DNA of 64,000 nucleotides from Anniella stebbinsi (Eukaryota > Chordata > Lepidosauria > Squamata > Anniellidae). Shown here piece by piece: positions 1 through 11,120 of the stretch. Made by a program: the position numbers and the translations under genes. Numbering within the stretch: position 1 is the stretch's first letter; each line of letters begins with the position of its first letter. The notes beneath the pieces were generated by a model that worked only from the letters and a program-made list of their open reading frames with translations, had not been told where the DNA came from and did no database searches. The stretch spans positions 189,851,654 to 189,915,653 of the forward strand of contig JARDYH010000001.1 in NCBI GenBank assembly GCA_029215795.1, read 5' to 3'.

Positions 1-3000
1 TCACAGTACTTTGTAGAGCACAAATGAATACAGAATCCAATCAAATAAATGCAAGATTCAATCAATGCAGATGTGACCCGTTCCTGGCTATCATATAGTA
101 GTCCATATTTGATGCCAGTTGAAAAAGCAAAAGATTATACACCTGCTGTTTTGCACCCATACAGCCAATAAGGAAATATTGTAAATGTGATGAGTCAGAC
201 TTTGAGTTGGTGTCTGTTCTCAGCTGGACTGTGCAGTGTAGTTGGGCGGGTTTTGTGGAACCAAAACAATCTTTGTTGATGTTGCATTACTCAGTGTTTG
301 CCTTGCACCATGCACTACTGCAAGAAAATCCTTCTAGCTGAGGAGGAAAAATTCTACAGCAAGGAAGGAAAGTATCACAGGGCCATGTCACATCTATATA
401 TTGAATAACATTTCCCCCCTTCAGGGCAATTAACAGCTACTTCTTGACAAGTAACCAGTTGGCACCCAGGCTCATTGGCAGATTCACAGGCACACCTTGT
501 GGAGATAAGGCTAAAGTGTTTTCACTGCAAAGCTGAGATAAATGATGATGGAATACTTAATACTAATTTGTCCTTTACTCTAAAATTGTCAAATCTTTTG
601 AGATGTGACGTAGATCAGATATACTGTTGGTCAACCAGATTTACCAGAGTTTTTATGGGAATTGATATGGACGACTATTTACCAAAACTTCTTTATCTCA
701 GCCAAATACAATTACAGCACTATAACAGTAGTTGTAATAGAAGCTTACATTTCTTGTCTTTGCTTCAAAGCTTCCTTAAACCAAGATCATGGGAAATTAT
801 TATAAACAAGAATCAGAAAAGGGAAACCAATGTGCAATAAGTGCATTTAACTTAGAAATATATTTTATTAGAATTAGTGGATTTATACCCCATTAATTGT
901 TTTCTCTCTCCCATTTCTTTTGGAAAGAGATTATGCTGAAAGAACCCATGAGAAAAATTCTTCAAGGCAGACTGTTCTTAACCATGATCTACAAATGTAT
1001 TACCTCACCCCAAACAAGTGTAATAAGAGAAGCCCTAGATTTTTTTTTTTAAAAAAAAAATCCAAACTGCCCCAGTACTGAAGACTGGTTTTTCCTGTTC
1101 AGTGCTTAAACAGTGTTTCAAGAATAAGTCTGCAGTCCAAAACACACTAAAGAGTGTGAATACAGTGAGACATTGCTAAGTAAATATATATAGGATTGCA
1201 CGGTAAAGACCCCAAAGTAATATTAGATAGTCTATACAGTATAAACCTGTACATTTTATGTGCCAACACCTTTTCATATGAATGAACCCACTATTGGATT
1301 TGAGCAAGGCATATTTTCTATAGAATCTTAATGGAGAAGGACAAAAAAAAACTTTTTGACCAAAGTGGGTCGAAGATGTCTTGGAGGTTTCTCAAGTAAT
1401 GAATTCATCGATTATTCTGGCAACAGAAATTTTGAGATCCATCCAGTCTTTTTATACGCCTTTTTTGAGATCTACTCTGCCTTTTTGTATAGAAAAAGAT
1501 GTATGCCTGCTCTCGAAGCGAGGCTTTTTGATGACTCTTGTTTTCTTCTCTAAACTGTGTGGGTGGGTGTGTTAGACTCATCCCAATATTCTGGTTTGGC
1601 CTTCCCACTTAAAGGAGTGTTCAGGTAGTAGAGGTAAGCCTCTTTCCTTACCAGTCTAGTTCTGTCTCGTAGCCAGAAACGTAATGGCAACTCAGTGCCT
1701 GGAAAGGGCAAGGCTTCTTTTTTAGAGGAAAGTTGGTAAGTAACAATAATGCTTAGATTATTGAATTAATGACTAAACAGTTTTGGCCTATACATAGATG
1801 CATTTCTAATAAAGAACAAGTTATTGTTATTTGCTTTCTACTTCCTGTATACTGTGTCAGAAATACATCTTGAAATAAACTAAACGTTCAGGGAGGGTGT
1901 GGATAGCAAAGTAAATTATAGGTGTTTCCTATACTGAAGACTGCAATATAGACTAAATCTTTTAGGATTCTTTAATGTGGAAAGACATTCAGACATCTTT
2001 CCTTTATAAAATAGACAATACTTTACCAAAAAGAATGATGGTTATTTACTTCACAAGAGTAGGTGATTGTGATTTTTTCTTCCGCTGTTTTGTTGTTCAG
2101 ATAGTAGTTTCTATCGCTGTTTTGTTGTTCAAATACTAGTTTAGTTCTCTTTGAAATATTGTTTTTACCCTTTCTCTAAAGGAGACAGGATGAGGATCTT
2201 AGAATACATATACATCATTTATTAGACGTGGGGAAGATATTGCTTGAGATAACTTTTCAAACCTATAGCTTTGGGTATATCAGGGAGGGCACTCACTGTT
2301 GTGTGAGGACTCTGCTTTGGAATAAATGCCATTGTTTCCTCGTTTTTAAAACTTACTTTATATTTATGCAGGCTTCCTGCTACTCTGACCTTAGTCTTCA
2401 TTGCAGTGATTTTCCTTCCCAATCCCAACCTTCATCCCAAAATGGAAATCGGGTCTGTCAATTTTCCTCCCTGTCATTTTCTTGTTGAATACTCTGCTTG
2501 CACGTGGGCAGTGCAACCTGAACCATTAGTGTTACGAGGCTTTAATAAATGAGTGATTCTCTTTATTTTTATTGACCTCCAAGAAACTCCAGCTTAGTGG
2601 TTTATTTGTTTTTCTTTAAATTGTTGTTTTCACTGCTGTTTGGGAGAGGTAAAATATTATACTACTTTTCAGATAGTTGAAGACTCCAATCTACATCTAG
2701 CCTAAATCTTACTCATTTATTCATCTTTTTGGTCTTATCATTTTTGCCTTAGCAGTTCTGAAAACATTAAAGAAGAAGGAGCTATTTGTTATTATTGACA
2801 TGTGTATTTGTACTCAATTTGCTGATCCTACTTCGTTGACAATCAACAGATTGTACTTTGATCTTCTATTGTAGAGTGTACAGTTCAAATTATTCCTGCT
2901 ATGGCCATGGAGAATCACTAATTTAAAAGCCTTTCAACCTTCACTGTGGTTGAATTTGCCCTCTTTTGCATGCAGAACATGCCATGCATTCAGCACGATC

Positions 3001-4829
3001 AGAAGTGGGATTTTCTCCCCTTCCAGATGTGGTGTGTTTGGGGCTTTTCTGCAGTTTCATATTTTCTATTAGAAATGTCTACATGTCATCAAGCCTATGT
3101 TACTAAAAGGAATGTCTTCCCTAATGTTCTAATCTAGCTCCTATTGCATTCTGATTTTATAACCAGATTTGTTAGTTTCATTCCTAACAACAGTTTAGTG
3201 GTAACATAGATTTGCACTACTTACAATTGTTCTATTATTTATGAAGATGCTTCCTAATAAGTTGTCATGGTGTCTTGTTCTAGATATTGCCTAAGCATCT
3301 TCCTTTGCCAGTATGGTGGTTGCGGCTGAAGCAAGAACGGTCATAGGTCCATTTCTGTCTCCTGTACCTAGATGTTTTGAAATCATGCCCTTCAGCTTAC
3401 CTTCCTGTAGGAAATATGCATAAATGTGCTATCCTTGCTGTCTGATTCTCTATTTGTATTTGCATTTTTCAGCCATTTAAGCAAAAATGGCTAGCTTTTT
3501 AAATGACCTGTCACACTCAAAGTCACACTATCTAACCAACATAAGACATCCCACTGTGAACAAACTTTATGTCTACTCGCTTCATTTTTTAAAATGTATT
3601 AAAAACAGATTGTGCTCCTTGTCCCTTGTCTTTCCCAGCCATCCTTGTTGTACAGTGATGCTCTGCCGGCTAGAAGCTACAGGGTTGGTTCTCTCTCCCT
3701 TTGCCACATGTGTGGCGTATGCTTCACATATCACATAAATTCTGTCGTGTATCAAGAATATCTTGTTGGTCCAGTTCATTTCACTTTTATTGTGTCATTA
3801 TGTATGTGATCTATAAGAATGGAATGCACATTTGCCTTCAGTGTGTCTGTCAGCTATGTTCTGCTAGCCCCGCCTTTTCCTTAGAAACCTGCAGTTGTTG
3901 CTTGTGGAGCTGTAACAATCCTGCAGACTGCTAGTTGCCATAAGTCATGCTTGTCTTCCTGTTACTGGATGATACATTACAAGGAAATGTAGTTTGAGAA
4001 AGAGAGAACATCAGAGCTTTCTGCAATTTTTAATAAAGTGGTTAAATGTTCTTGGCATTGCCACAGTGTGTGTTTGGTTTCTACACACACAAAAGAACAA
4101 AAAAGACTTTTCTTCCCTGCCATTCTAAATCTTTGCTGTTCCATCGCATTACGCTTTAAACAAAACTTTGTACACAGCTTCACTGTCAGGCATATACACC
4201 AATAATAGGAAACTAGCAAATGTTTCCTGAGTGACATAAGAGTTTAATAGTTGGGATTTAAAGTGTATTTACCAGGCAGTAATACAATCTGGACAATCAT
4301 AGTACTACAACGGCTGTAATAGTTCTTTAGGTTTGCTCAGCCAGGAGCATATTTTTTTTTCTTTGAGTGCAATCCCATACATGCCTACTCAGAAGTAAGT
4401 CCCATTTCATTCAATTGGACTTACTCCCAGTATACTATGGGATTGCAGCCGTTGTTTCCTTTGAATGGGTTCAAACAACATTTTACTTTCCCAGCTAAAA
4501 CTTGATGTCACTTGTTATAGCTAATTTAAAGTTATAGATTTAATGGTTTAAGGATGTATGAATGAGTGGTACAGACATGATTTGGAGCAGTATGCCTCAA
4601 GCAGCTGCTGCCATTGCTTCTCCTAGAGAAGTGCAGCATTTCTTATGCTAGAAGTCTCCTAGGGAAAGGCAATGAATAAAATCCAAAATATATATGTAGT
4701 GTATATTTAATTGCTTCCTAGATCAAGAGCAAACATCAATTTAGAACAAATATACAATTCAGTTCATAGGAGAGAACATCTGTATTCAATAGTCTTTCAC
4801 CTACTATCTCTGTTTTATGAATTATCAAT
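1..4829. other. Flanking or intronic DNA, no gene recognised
   Basis: AT-rich sequence with only short open frames, none of which shows family motifs or exon-like splice boundaries that I recognise. It probably belongs to an upstream intron of LRRFIP1, because the first recognisable exon downstream (10171) is an internal one, but this is inference. Apart from the small foldback repeat at 4368-4448 and a local duplication near 2085-2140, I see no structured element. Confidence 0.5.
4368..4448. repeat. Short foldback repeat (MITE-like)
   Basis: The ends are inverted copies of each other: GCAATCCCATA at the left pairs with TATGGGATTGC at the right, and AAGTAAGTCC pairs with GGACTTACT nearer the middle. 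I recall very similar short palindromic repeats as abundant in squamate genomes. A degraded relative may lie at 62615-62702. No coding capacity. Confidence 0.6.
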
Positions 4830-4830
4830 G

Positions 4831-4950
4831 ATTTCATTGTCTCTGTTCATGTCACACATGGGTTCTGCACCCGTGCAGAGCTTTCTCAGAACTTTCAAGA
4901 GCTGAGACTTTTCGGCAGGAAGCCCACCCCACCTTCCTCCCATGCATGCC
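4831..4950 (+). repeat. Left inverted terminal repeat of decayed DIRS
   Basis: The segment around 4848-4910 is the reverse complement, with mismatches, of about 8065-8130: for example AGAGCTGAGAC on the left against GTCTCAGCTCT on the right, and CACACATGGGTTCTGC against the AGAACCCGTATGTGTG stretch. Its outermost bases (from 4831) match the complement of the first half of the internal region at 7894-7925. Confidence 0.75.
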
Positions 4951-6054
4951 TATGGAAGTACAGAAGTGGGCTCTGACAACATGGACACCACCTGTTTGTC
5001 AGACCTCACCTACTTCTCCAGCAGTTGTGCCAAAAGGAATGCTGAATCCACCAATGCAACCAGAATTTGACCCCAATGATTATCATTCGGACTCATACGA
5101 ATCTGAATCAGCCCCACCCCATCAGCATCTTCTCCAGATCAAGGAGTTGGAGGTCACTCACCACCATTATCAGTGGAAGATGATTTCCCCTATACAGAAC
5201 ACTCTTAAGATTAGAGGTACAGCAAGTAGATACCCTAGTCTATGACTCAGTCATGGATTTTGTCTAAACTGAAACCACTAGCCCTAACAAAGCATCCTGA
5301 AAGCCTCACATGGCACTGACAAATCAGTAAGGCCATAACCTGGATGCAATGGGATGCAATAAACTGCATGTGTCTTCCAGAATACTTTGGCCAAGCAACA
5401 CAGCTGACTTTGGAGCAATATCTATGGCATTGTATTCATTCTCTGGAGACATGTATGGCTATGGTTCATAGACCTCACCAAAGAATCTTGATTCTGTATA
5501 GAAGATATATCCTTTGACTAACAGGGCAAGTTTCACTCTACAACACCCTAGCTCATGTCTACGAAATAAAAACGTCAACAAAGAAGATGGGTATGGGTAA
5601 TTATTCATACTCCAGGCCTTGGAATAGGCCACAACATCATCGGCAATTTACTCCGCAAGTGCTCCTTTCAAAAGGTGGGATCCCAGCAGACCAAAATATT
5701 CCTTCTCTGCTTGATATAAACAACAATAGCATTAGAAGCAGGGTGACAGATGGAAGCAGTGTCTTTGACCCATGGGACCTGAGGGCACCAATTCCCCAAT
5801 ATTCAGCACCTGTTTAAGCAGGTATTATGAGGCTTGGCACCGTATTGACACTAACAAAGAGGTTCTTGCCATTTTACAATACGGTAATCAGTGGAATTCC
5901 ACTCCACTCCACTCTTAGATCTTCTGTGATTCAAAGCCTCTACTCCCCTTCTGGAAGAGGGGATAGCCTTGTTGCCCTTCAAAGGAGTCACTGAGGAGGC
6001 TGATTCTCTATATAAAAACATATGTTTCATGTCCCATTACTTTAAGGTCCAGGA

Positions 6055-6500
6055 AAAAAGATAGAGGCCCATTCTAGATTTAAGCACCTAAACTCCTTTA
6101 TCTGATCAAAAAAGTTTGGTATGGTGACTCTGATGGCCATTCTCTCTGTACTCCAAGAGGGGGATTGGTTTACTTCATTGGATCTTAAGGATGCCGATTT
6201 CCTCATTTTCATTTTGCCCTTGTCACCATTGATATTTGTGTTTTACCACTGATGCATGGTACTGTTAATTCCAACTCCTGCCCTTTGGTCTTGCTACCAC
6301 TTCTAAAGTATTCTCTAAGTATATGGCAGTTATTGGTGTCATCTTTACTTGGACCTTACAGTATTTTCATATATCAATGAATAGCGCATAGTAATCCCAT
6401 CTCATTTGCTACTTATTGTCCACCTTCACTCCGCCCTTCTTCTTTCACATCTAATTTACCAAAATCCCATTTCATCCCAATCATTCAAATTCAGTACATT
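6055..6500 (+). pseudogene. DIRS reverse transcriptase remnant
   Basis: Conceptual translation in shifting frames gives pieces that parallel the RT of the younger DIRS copy, including a KKFGMVTLMAIL stretch and a SLDLKDADF stretch corresponding to its motif A region. Stops and indels interrupt it throughout. The YLDD catalytic motif is not recognisable. Confidence 0.65.
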
Positions 6501-6849
6501 GGAGCCATTTTGATTTGGAACAAACAATATCATTCCTACCCTTGGACGGGACTCACACCCTGTATCGATCACTTGCTTCATCGTCACCTAGAGTTCGGTC
6601 TCTGGTTTTGCGATCTATTACCTGCTTGGTCTTATGGCTTATATTATTTGCAAGGTTTCTGTCATTCCATTTGCAAGGCTCCAAATGCACGTACTCCAGG
6701 TGTGTTTTCTCACCACTTTTTGTCCAGAACAGGACCCACTACAAGCCCGATTACCACTACCTGTATTGGTCCATCATTCCCTTCACTGGTGGTCAGTTCC
6801 ATCCCATCTCTGGTGTGGATTTCCGTTCCAACAAAGGCAACCATCCCCA

Positions 6850-7053
6850 ATAGTGACCACTGATGCCTCAACCTCGAGTTGGGGAGGACATCACAGCACA
6901 TATCAAATCCATGCTAAATGGTCTTCAGAAGAGAAAAGGTATCACATCAATAGTCTCAAGCTATTAGACATTCAGAAAGTGTTAACTGCCTTTGAAACTG
7001 TTTTCTGCAACCAAGTTGTGCAGATCACATTGGACAACACTGCCACTGTTTAG
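6850..7053 (+). pseudogene. DIRS RNase H remnant
   Basis: The frame reads PIVTTDAS, then a WSSEEKRYHINSLKLLDIQK stretch, then ITLDNTATV followed by a stop. These correspond to the three acidic motifs of RNase H in the younger DIRS copy (TTDAS, the HINLLELLA region and ILTDNTATVWYLN). The glutamate expected in the second motif is lysine here (NSLKLL for NLLELL) and a stop follows directly after the third, so the domain is dead. Confidence 0.8.
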
Positions 7054-7329
7054 TATATAAACAAATGGGTACCCAGTTGAATACTCTGCTTTAGCTTACT
7101 CTGGATCCCTATTTATCACATCCATTTCCTCCTGACATTTTACAAGAAAGGATTAGCTTTGTTGTCGCTTAGAATTTATTTAGCAGCCCTGTCTATGTTC
7201 CACTGTTGGGTTCAGGGGTATACTTTTTTTCCTCACCTTATGGCTTAGAGATCATTCAAGGGACTCAAGAATCTATACAGTTTCCAGACCAATTCCTATC
7301 TTGAGTCTCTCTGTCATTTAACCACTTTG

Positions 7330-7830
7330 ATGTCCAAACCTTTTGAACCATTGCTATGTCTGATATCCATCTACTTACCTTTAAAACACTTTTACTTGTT
7401 GCCTTAACTTCTGGACAAAGAGTAGGTGAACTGGCCACCCTCCGCTCCAATTCTTCATTTACCAAAGGTGGTTTCTTTCTTCCATCTGAACCAGGACATC
7501 ATCCTTCCTGTTTTCTTTCCAGATCATCCTTTTACTCCTTGGATGTTTGAAGGGCCCTAGCTTCCTATCTATACTGGACAGCTTCCTCTTGATTTGCTAT
7601 GGGGGAAAACTAAAGTTTCCTCAGTTTTGACACATAACACTCTGTTTGGTCTTCAACACAAACATTGTTATGTCCTTGCTCAGCTCCTGGTACTGACATT
7701 GGTATAGGCTCATTCCAGCAGGGCTGTTGTTTCTACAGTTGCTTTTTCGGGAGGTGTTTCTCTCCAAGAGTTATGCAGGGCTACCATGTGGTCCTGGCCC
7801 ATGAAGTTCATTAAGCGCTACTTGCCTTGA
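7330..7830 (+). pseudogene. DIRS tyrosine recombinase remnant
   Basis: A broken frame includes DIHLLTFKTLLLVALTSGQR, which parallels the catalytic-arginine segment of the recombinase at 28592-29326 (DVHLLTLKTVFLVAITSARR). The downstream part around 7740-7830 still resembles the C-terminal His-Trp-Tyr region, ending in sequence that reads as W-S-W-P-M-K-F-I-K-R-Y. Stops and frameshifts separate the pieces. Confidence 0.75.
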
Positions 7831-7893
7831 TGTTTGAGCAAGCAGTGCTTTCATCTGTATCGACTTGATCACCTGTTCTCCTTTCGTAAGTCA

Positions 7894-7988
7894 ATTACCC
7901 ATACGTGTAATGCACAGAGACCATGAAAAAGGGCAGGTTGCTTACCTGTAACTGTACTTCTTTGAGTGGTCATCTGTGCAGTCACACA
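7894..7988 (+). repeat. Internal complementary region of decayed DIRS
   Basis: The first half (to about 7930) is complementary to the outer left end of the element near 4831-4862. The second half (from about 7935, CAGGTTGCTTACCTGTAAC onward) is complementary to the outer right end near 8122-8173. This double match is the hallmark that DIRS elements use to template full-length termini from a circular intermediate. Confidence 0.8.
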
Positions 7989-8050
7989 ACCCACCCTCCT
8001 ACCCCACTATAGGTGTTCTGGTATGTCCTCATTGTCCTCTTGGTATGGGG

Positions 8051-8173
8051 CTGCCGCTGGGCACTAAAGTCTCAGCTCTAGAAAGTTCTGATGGAGCTCT
8101 ATGCAGACGTAGAACCCGTATGTGTGACTGCACAGATGACCACCTGAAAAACTACAGTTGTAGGTCAAAAAAG
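8051..8173 (+). repeat. Right inverted terminal repeat of decayed DIRS
   Basis: Inverted copy of the left terminal repeat, extended at its outer end by roughly 30 bases (about 8140-8173) that pair only with the internal complementary region. The match to the equivalent end of the younger element at 29765-29822 is good over TGTGTGACTGCACAGATGAC. Confidence 0.75.
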
Positions 8174-10170
8174 GAATTAACAAACAATGGAGTTAAAATA
8201 GCAGCAGGGTGAGCTTGGCTCACCCTGCAAATATACAGTACCAGTTTCATGATGTGTAAATTTAACCTAATAGCAACTCAAACCCCTGAGTTATGTAACC
8301 CCAAAGTCTAATTCTGCAGATTTACTACAAAGAGACTGAAATATGTAAAGTAGCTGCTATTTTATCTAGATAATGGAATTGGTATATTTAAATATCTTAA
8401 GGATTAGTAGAAGTAATACTTTTTATTAAGAATACATTGTTTAATTGATTAGCTTAATTGACTAATGCCTTTGGGTTGTATCCAATTGTGCGCTTCTGTT
8501 CAAGAAAACCAATCCAGCATTGATCTCAAGGAACAGAAAGGGAGAATGCAATTTTTGCTGATTTCCCCTTCTCTCTGCAGCCCCTCATGCCCTCCAAATC
8601 TGATCCAGAAGGTTAAAGAACCCTTTGGAATAATGTGGGCCATGGCGTAGGGACTGCAATAGAAAAAGGGATGTTTGTGAAAAATACCTTTGCCACCTGA
8701 AGACTTCACTGGAAGAAAGAGCCTTCCATGAGTGGAGGGAATAACTGGATATAACTTCTTTTGATTTACAAAAAAATGCCCAATTAACTGGGTAGCAGAT
8801 TTATTTTTAAAAAATCATTTTAAAAATACAAGTATTTATAAAGACGGCGGATGAGAAGTGTCATCTTAGAAGAGTTATTCCCATGTCTGACACACACAGG
8901 AGGAAATGCCTCTTCTAAGATGATGCCTCCTGTGATACACCGATACATCTTTTTAAATAAAGTATTTTGTTTTGTTTTGCTTCACAACTGTAATTATTAG
9001 TCATTAGCTAAGCTGAGATTTCTTTGAACAGGTGACAGCTCTACTTTTGACACTGTGCTGTCCAAACTATTTTAGATTTTCAGTCTAATTACAAAATAGT
9101 GGAATTAACAGTAGTTGGGAATAGAATAATAGTCCTGAAAGGGGCCTTAGCAGATCCCTCAGTCTTTAACAAGGCTTTACATTTTAAGGTTATAGGCTAT
9201 AAGGATTTTAGAAACTTGCTGCTATTTTGTATGTTGCATGTGTTTGATTTAAGTTTGAACACTACAGAAACTGAACTCTCCAATTCCTAGTGTATTTACC
9301 ATCCACAGGACTTGTGTTCTTCACTAAAGATTACCCTTCACTATTTATGCACTGTTTTTCTCTAGGAATGGAGGTTGTGAGTTCTACTTTCTTAATTTAC
9401 TTTCACCGCCAGCATAAACAAGTTGAGATGGCAGCCACTTGAAGGAGTAGATGTAATGGTTTTGTGTACTTACTGTTGCTGTTACGATCTAGCATTTCAA
9501 ATGCATAAGCCCATTTTACCTTAGAATGGGGGCAGGCTTTAATTAAATTACAATATTCTTGATTGACAGTGATATTATCTTGAAGGTATGAATTGAAAGT
9601 GGCCAGTCTGAAAATGCTTGAAACAAGGCATCTCTAATAGTCTGGCTTCCACTTAGCTTAGTCTCCTCAGTGAAGGTTGTAGTCAGGATCCTACCTCTGC
9701 TTTTATGTCCCTTCTTAGTGCCCTTTTCGGCCTTTATTTTTATGCTGCTCTCTGCCCCCCATCTGTTTGGTTCCCTGCAGGAAGTTCTGCCAGAGAGGCA
9801 AGCAGTCTTTGCTTCTTCCAATTTGAAACCATTTCAAAACCTGCAAATGCATGAAAAGATTTCCATTCCTTCAGGCATCATTGTGCAATAGATTCAGGCT
9901 ACTGAGGGTAAGAGCCACTAGGGCACAAGGTGCCTAGCAACACCCCTGACGCGAAGGGTCTGATTTCATTTGAACTCTGCATGCATTCTGAACAGGGGTT
10001 GTTGTTTTTAATCCTTGAGTTGCATGCAGCTTGCACTACATTATAGGAGATACAGCTGTTTTATTTATTCATTTGTTTCCTCTTCACTTGATTTATTCTG
10101 CACCTTGCTGCATTTTGAGTCTCCCAATAAAGTCTACCAATCCTGCTCTGACTCTGTTTTTTAATTGTAG
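8174..10170. other. Intronic DNA, no gene seen
   Basis: No exon-like or repeat-derived coding frame is recognised. One hairpin stands out: CATCTTAGAAGAG at 8862-8874 pairs exactly with CTCTTCTAAGATG at 8910-8922. The last 30 bases before 10170 form the pyrimidine-rich acceptor of the exon that follows. Confidence 0.5.
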
Positions 10171-10236
10171 GCATCTCTGTATGATGAGAACATTAACAGT
10201 GGGAATCGTCGGTATAGTGCCTCTAGTTCACGTCCT
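10171..10236 (+). CDS. LRRFIP1: LRRFIP1 internal exon, 22 residues (SLYDEN...)
   Basis: Acceptor TTTTTTAATTGTAG at 10157-10170, donor GTAAGA at 10237. The 66 bp exon is phase 0 on both sides and encodes a Ser/Arg/Tyr-rich segment with SLYDENINSGNRRYSASSS. It joins in frame to the exon at 13276. LRRFIP proteins carry several cassette exons of this kind in their low-complexity N-terminal half, so this one may be skipped in some transcripts; being a multiple of three, skipping would keep frame. Confidence 0.85.
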
Positions 10237-10424
10237 GTAAGATGGTTTCCACATTTTTGTGCTGGCTTCATTTTTGTCTATTCAAACATTGCTCTTGTAT
10301 AACCCTGGTTGCCCATGATTTCTGAAAAGACCACATTTGTGGCCATGTGTGAATTGTGAATTCCTGTTTAGAATTCTAGTATTGTTCTTTGTTTCACAAA
10401 TAGTACCAATAAGATACAATGGGC

Positions 10425-10945
10425 TCTTCCAGATGTATCAGTCCTGACTTAACTTAAGCCATGGTTTAGCAAGCCAGGAATGAGTGTTGGAGCCACACAT
10501 TCCTCCCTTTGTAGACTGGCTTTGGCACTAGAGTTCCCCATTTCATCTAGTGTCAGTTTACCAACCAGGATATTTAAAATATGTCCCCCCCCCCCCGTTT
10601 AAGATCCTAGCAACTAAATTGTCATTTCTGACACAGTGGAGAGTGCTCCCAAAGCAAGGGAGGACTGCATGGGCTTGATGCTTGTTCTTGGTTTGCAAAT
10701 GAAGATCTTTATGAATAAACACTGTTATCAAACACTCCCTCCCCCTCTCATATGTGGGCTTTATTGCTTAATTCCTGTTTTATTCAAATCAGAATTTACT
10801 CATGCCTGAATGAGCAAACTATGGTTTGGGCAAATGTTCTGAAACTATAATTACAAACCAGGATCAAACTGTAGTTTGCACTATTGGTTTGGGTACTCAA
10901 ACTATAGTTTGCTCATTTGATATCATGTCAAACTGTGGTTTGATG
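10425..10945. repeat. Repeat region with four CAAACTRTRGTTTG palindromes
   Basis: Within the intron, a near-perfect 14 bp palindrome occurs four times: at 10815-10828, 10865-10878, 10898-10911 and 10929-10942. The first and third sit in opposite orientation with flanking TGAGCAAACT and AGTTTGCTCA, giving an inverted pair about 100 bp across. It looks like part of a foldback interspersed repeat; family unknown. The upstream boundary is uncertain. Confidence 0.5.
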
Positions 10946-11052
10946 AAAACAGAAAATAATGAATTAGGAAATTGGGACATGAGGGGGTTTGGAAAATCAA
11001 CTGAATGTAACCAATGTGAACTACTTTCTGTTTTGATTTGTAAATCCAAATG

Positions 11053-11120
11053 ACTTTATTTATTTATTTATTTATTTTATTTCTAACCTGCCTCTCCATC
11101 CAGATCGAGGCGGGGAACAG
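11053..11120 (-). repeat. LINE/SINE 3' tail, antisense
   Basis: A (TTTA)n tract is followed by CTGCCTCTCCATCCAGATCG. Read on the minus strand this is a GC-rich terminus ending in an AATAAA-type microsatellite, the form of squamate L2-related 3' ends. Only the tail is recognisable. Confidence 0.5.

Larger units (their letters stand above)
4831..8173 (+). mobile_element. Decayed DIRS-type retrotransposon
   Basis: An old, internally shortened relative of the intact element at 23778-29822. It keeps the full DIRS layout: a left inverted terminal repeat, remnants of the Gag C-terminus (about 4990-5817), RT (about 6055-6500), RNase H (about 6850-7053) and tyrosine recombinase (about 7330-7830), then an internal complementary region (7894-7988) and a right inverted repeat. 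All coding parts contain stops and frameshifts. The terminal repeats differ clearly from those of the younger element, so this is a different subfamily as well as an older insertion. DIRS elements integrate without target-site duplication, and none is seen. Confidence 0.85.

Noticed and set aside
475..840. 121-codon open frame near the window start
   Set aside because: No recognisable domain, no splice context and AT-rich composition like the surrounding intron. It may be chance; not enough to call a gene.
5587..5817. Open frame that could be an upstream LRRFIP1 exon
   Set aside because: It lies within the decayed DIRS element and its tail parallels the end of the Gag region; no AG/GT boundaries fit.
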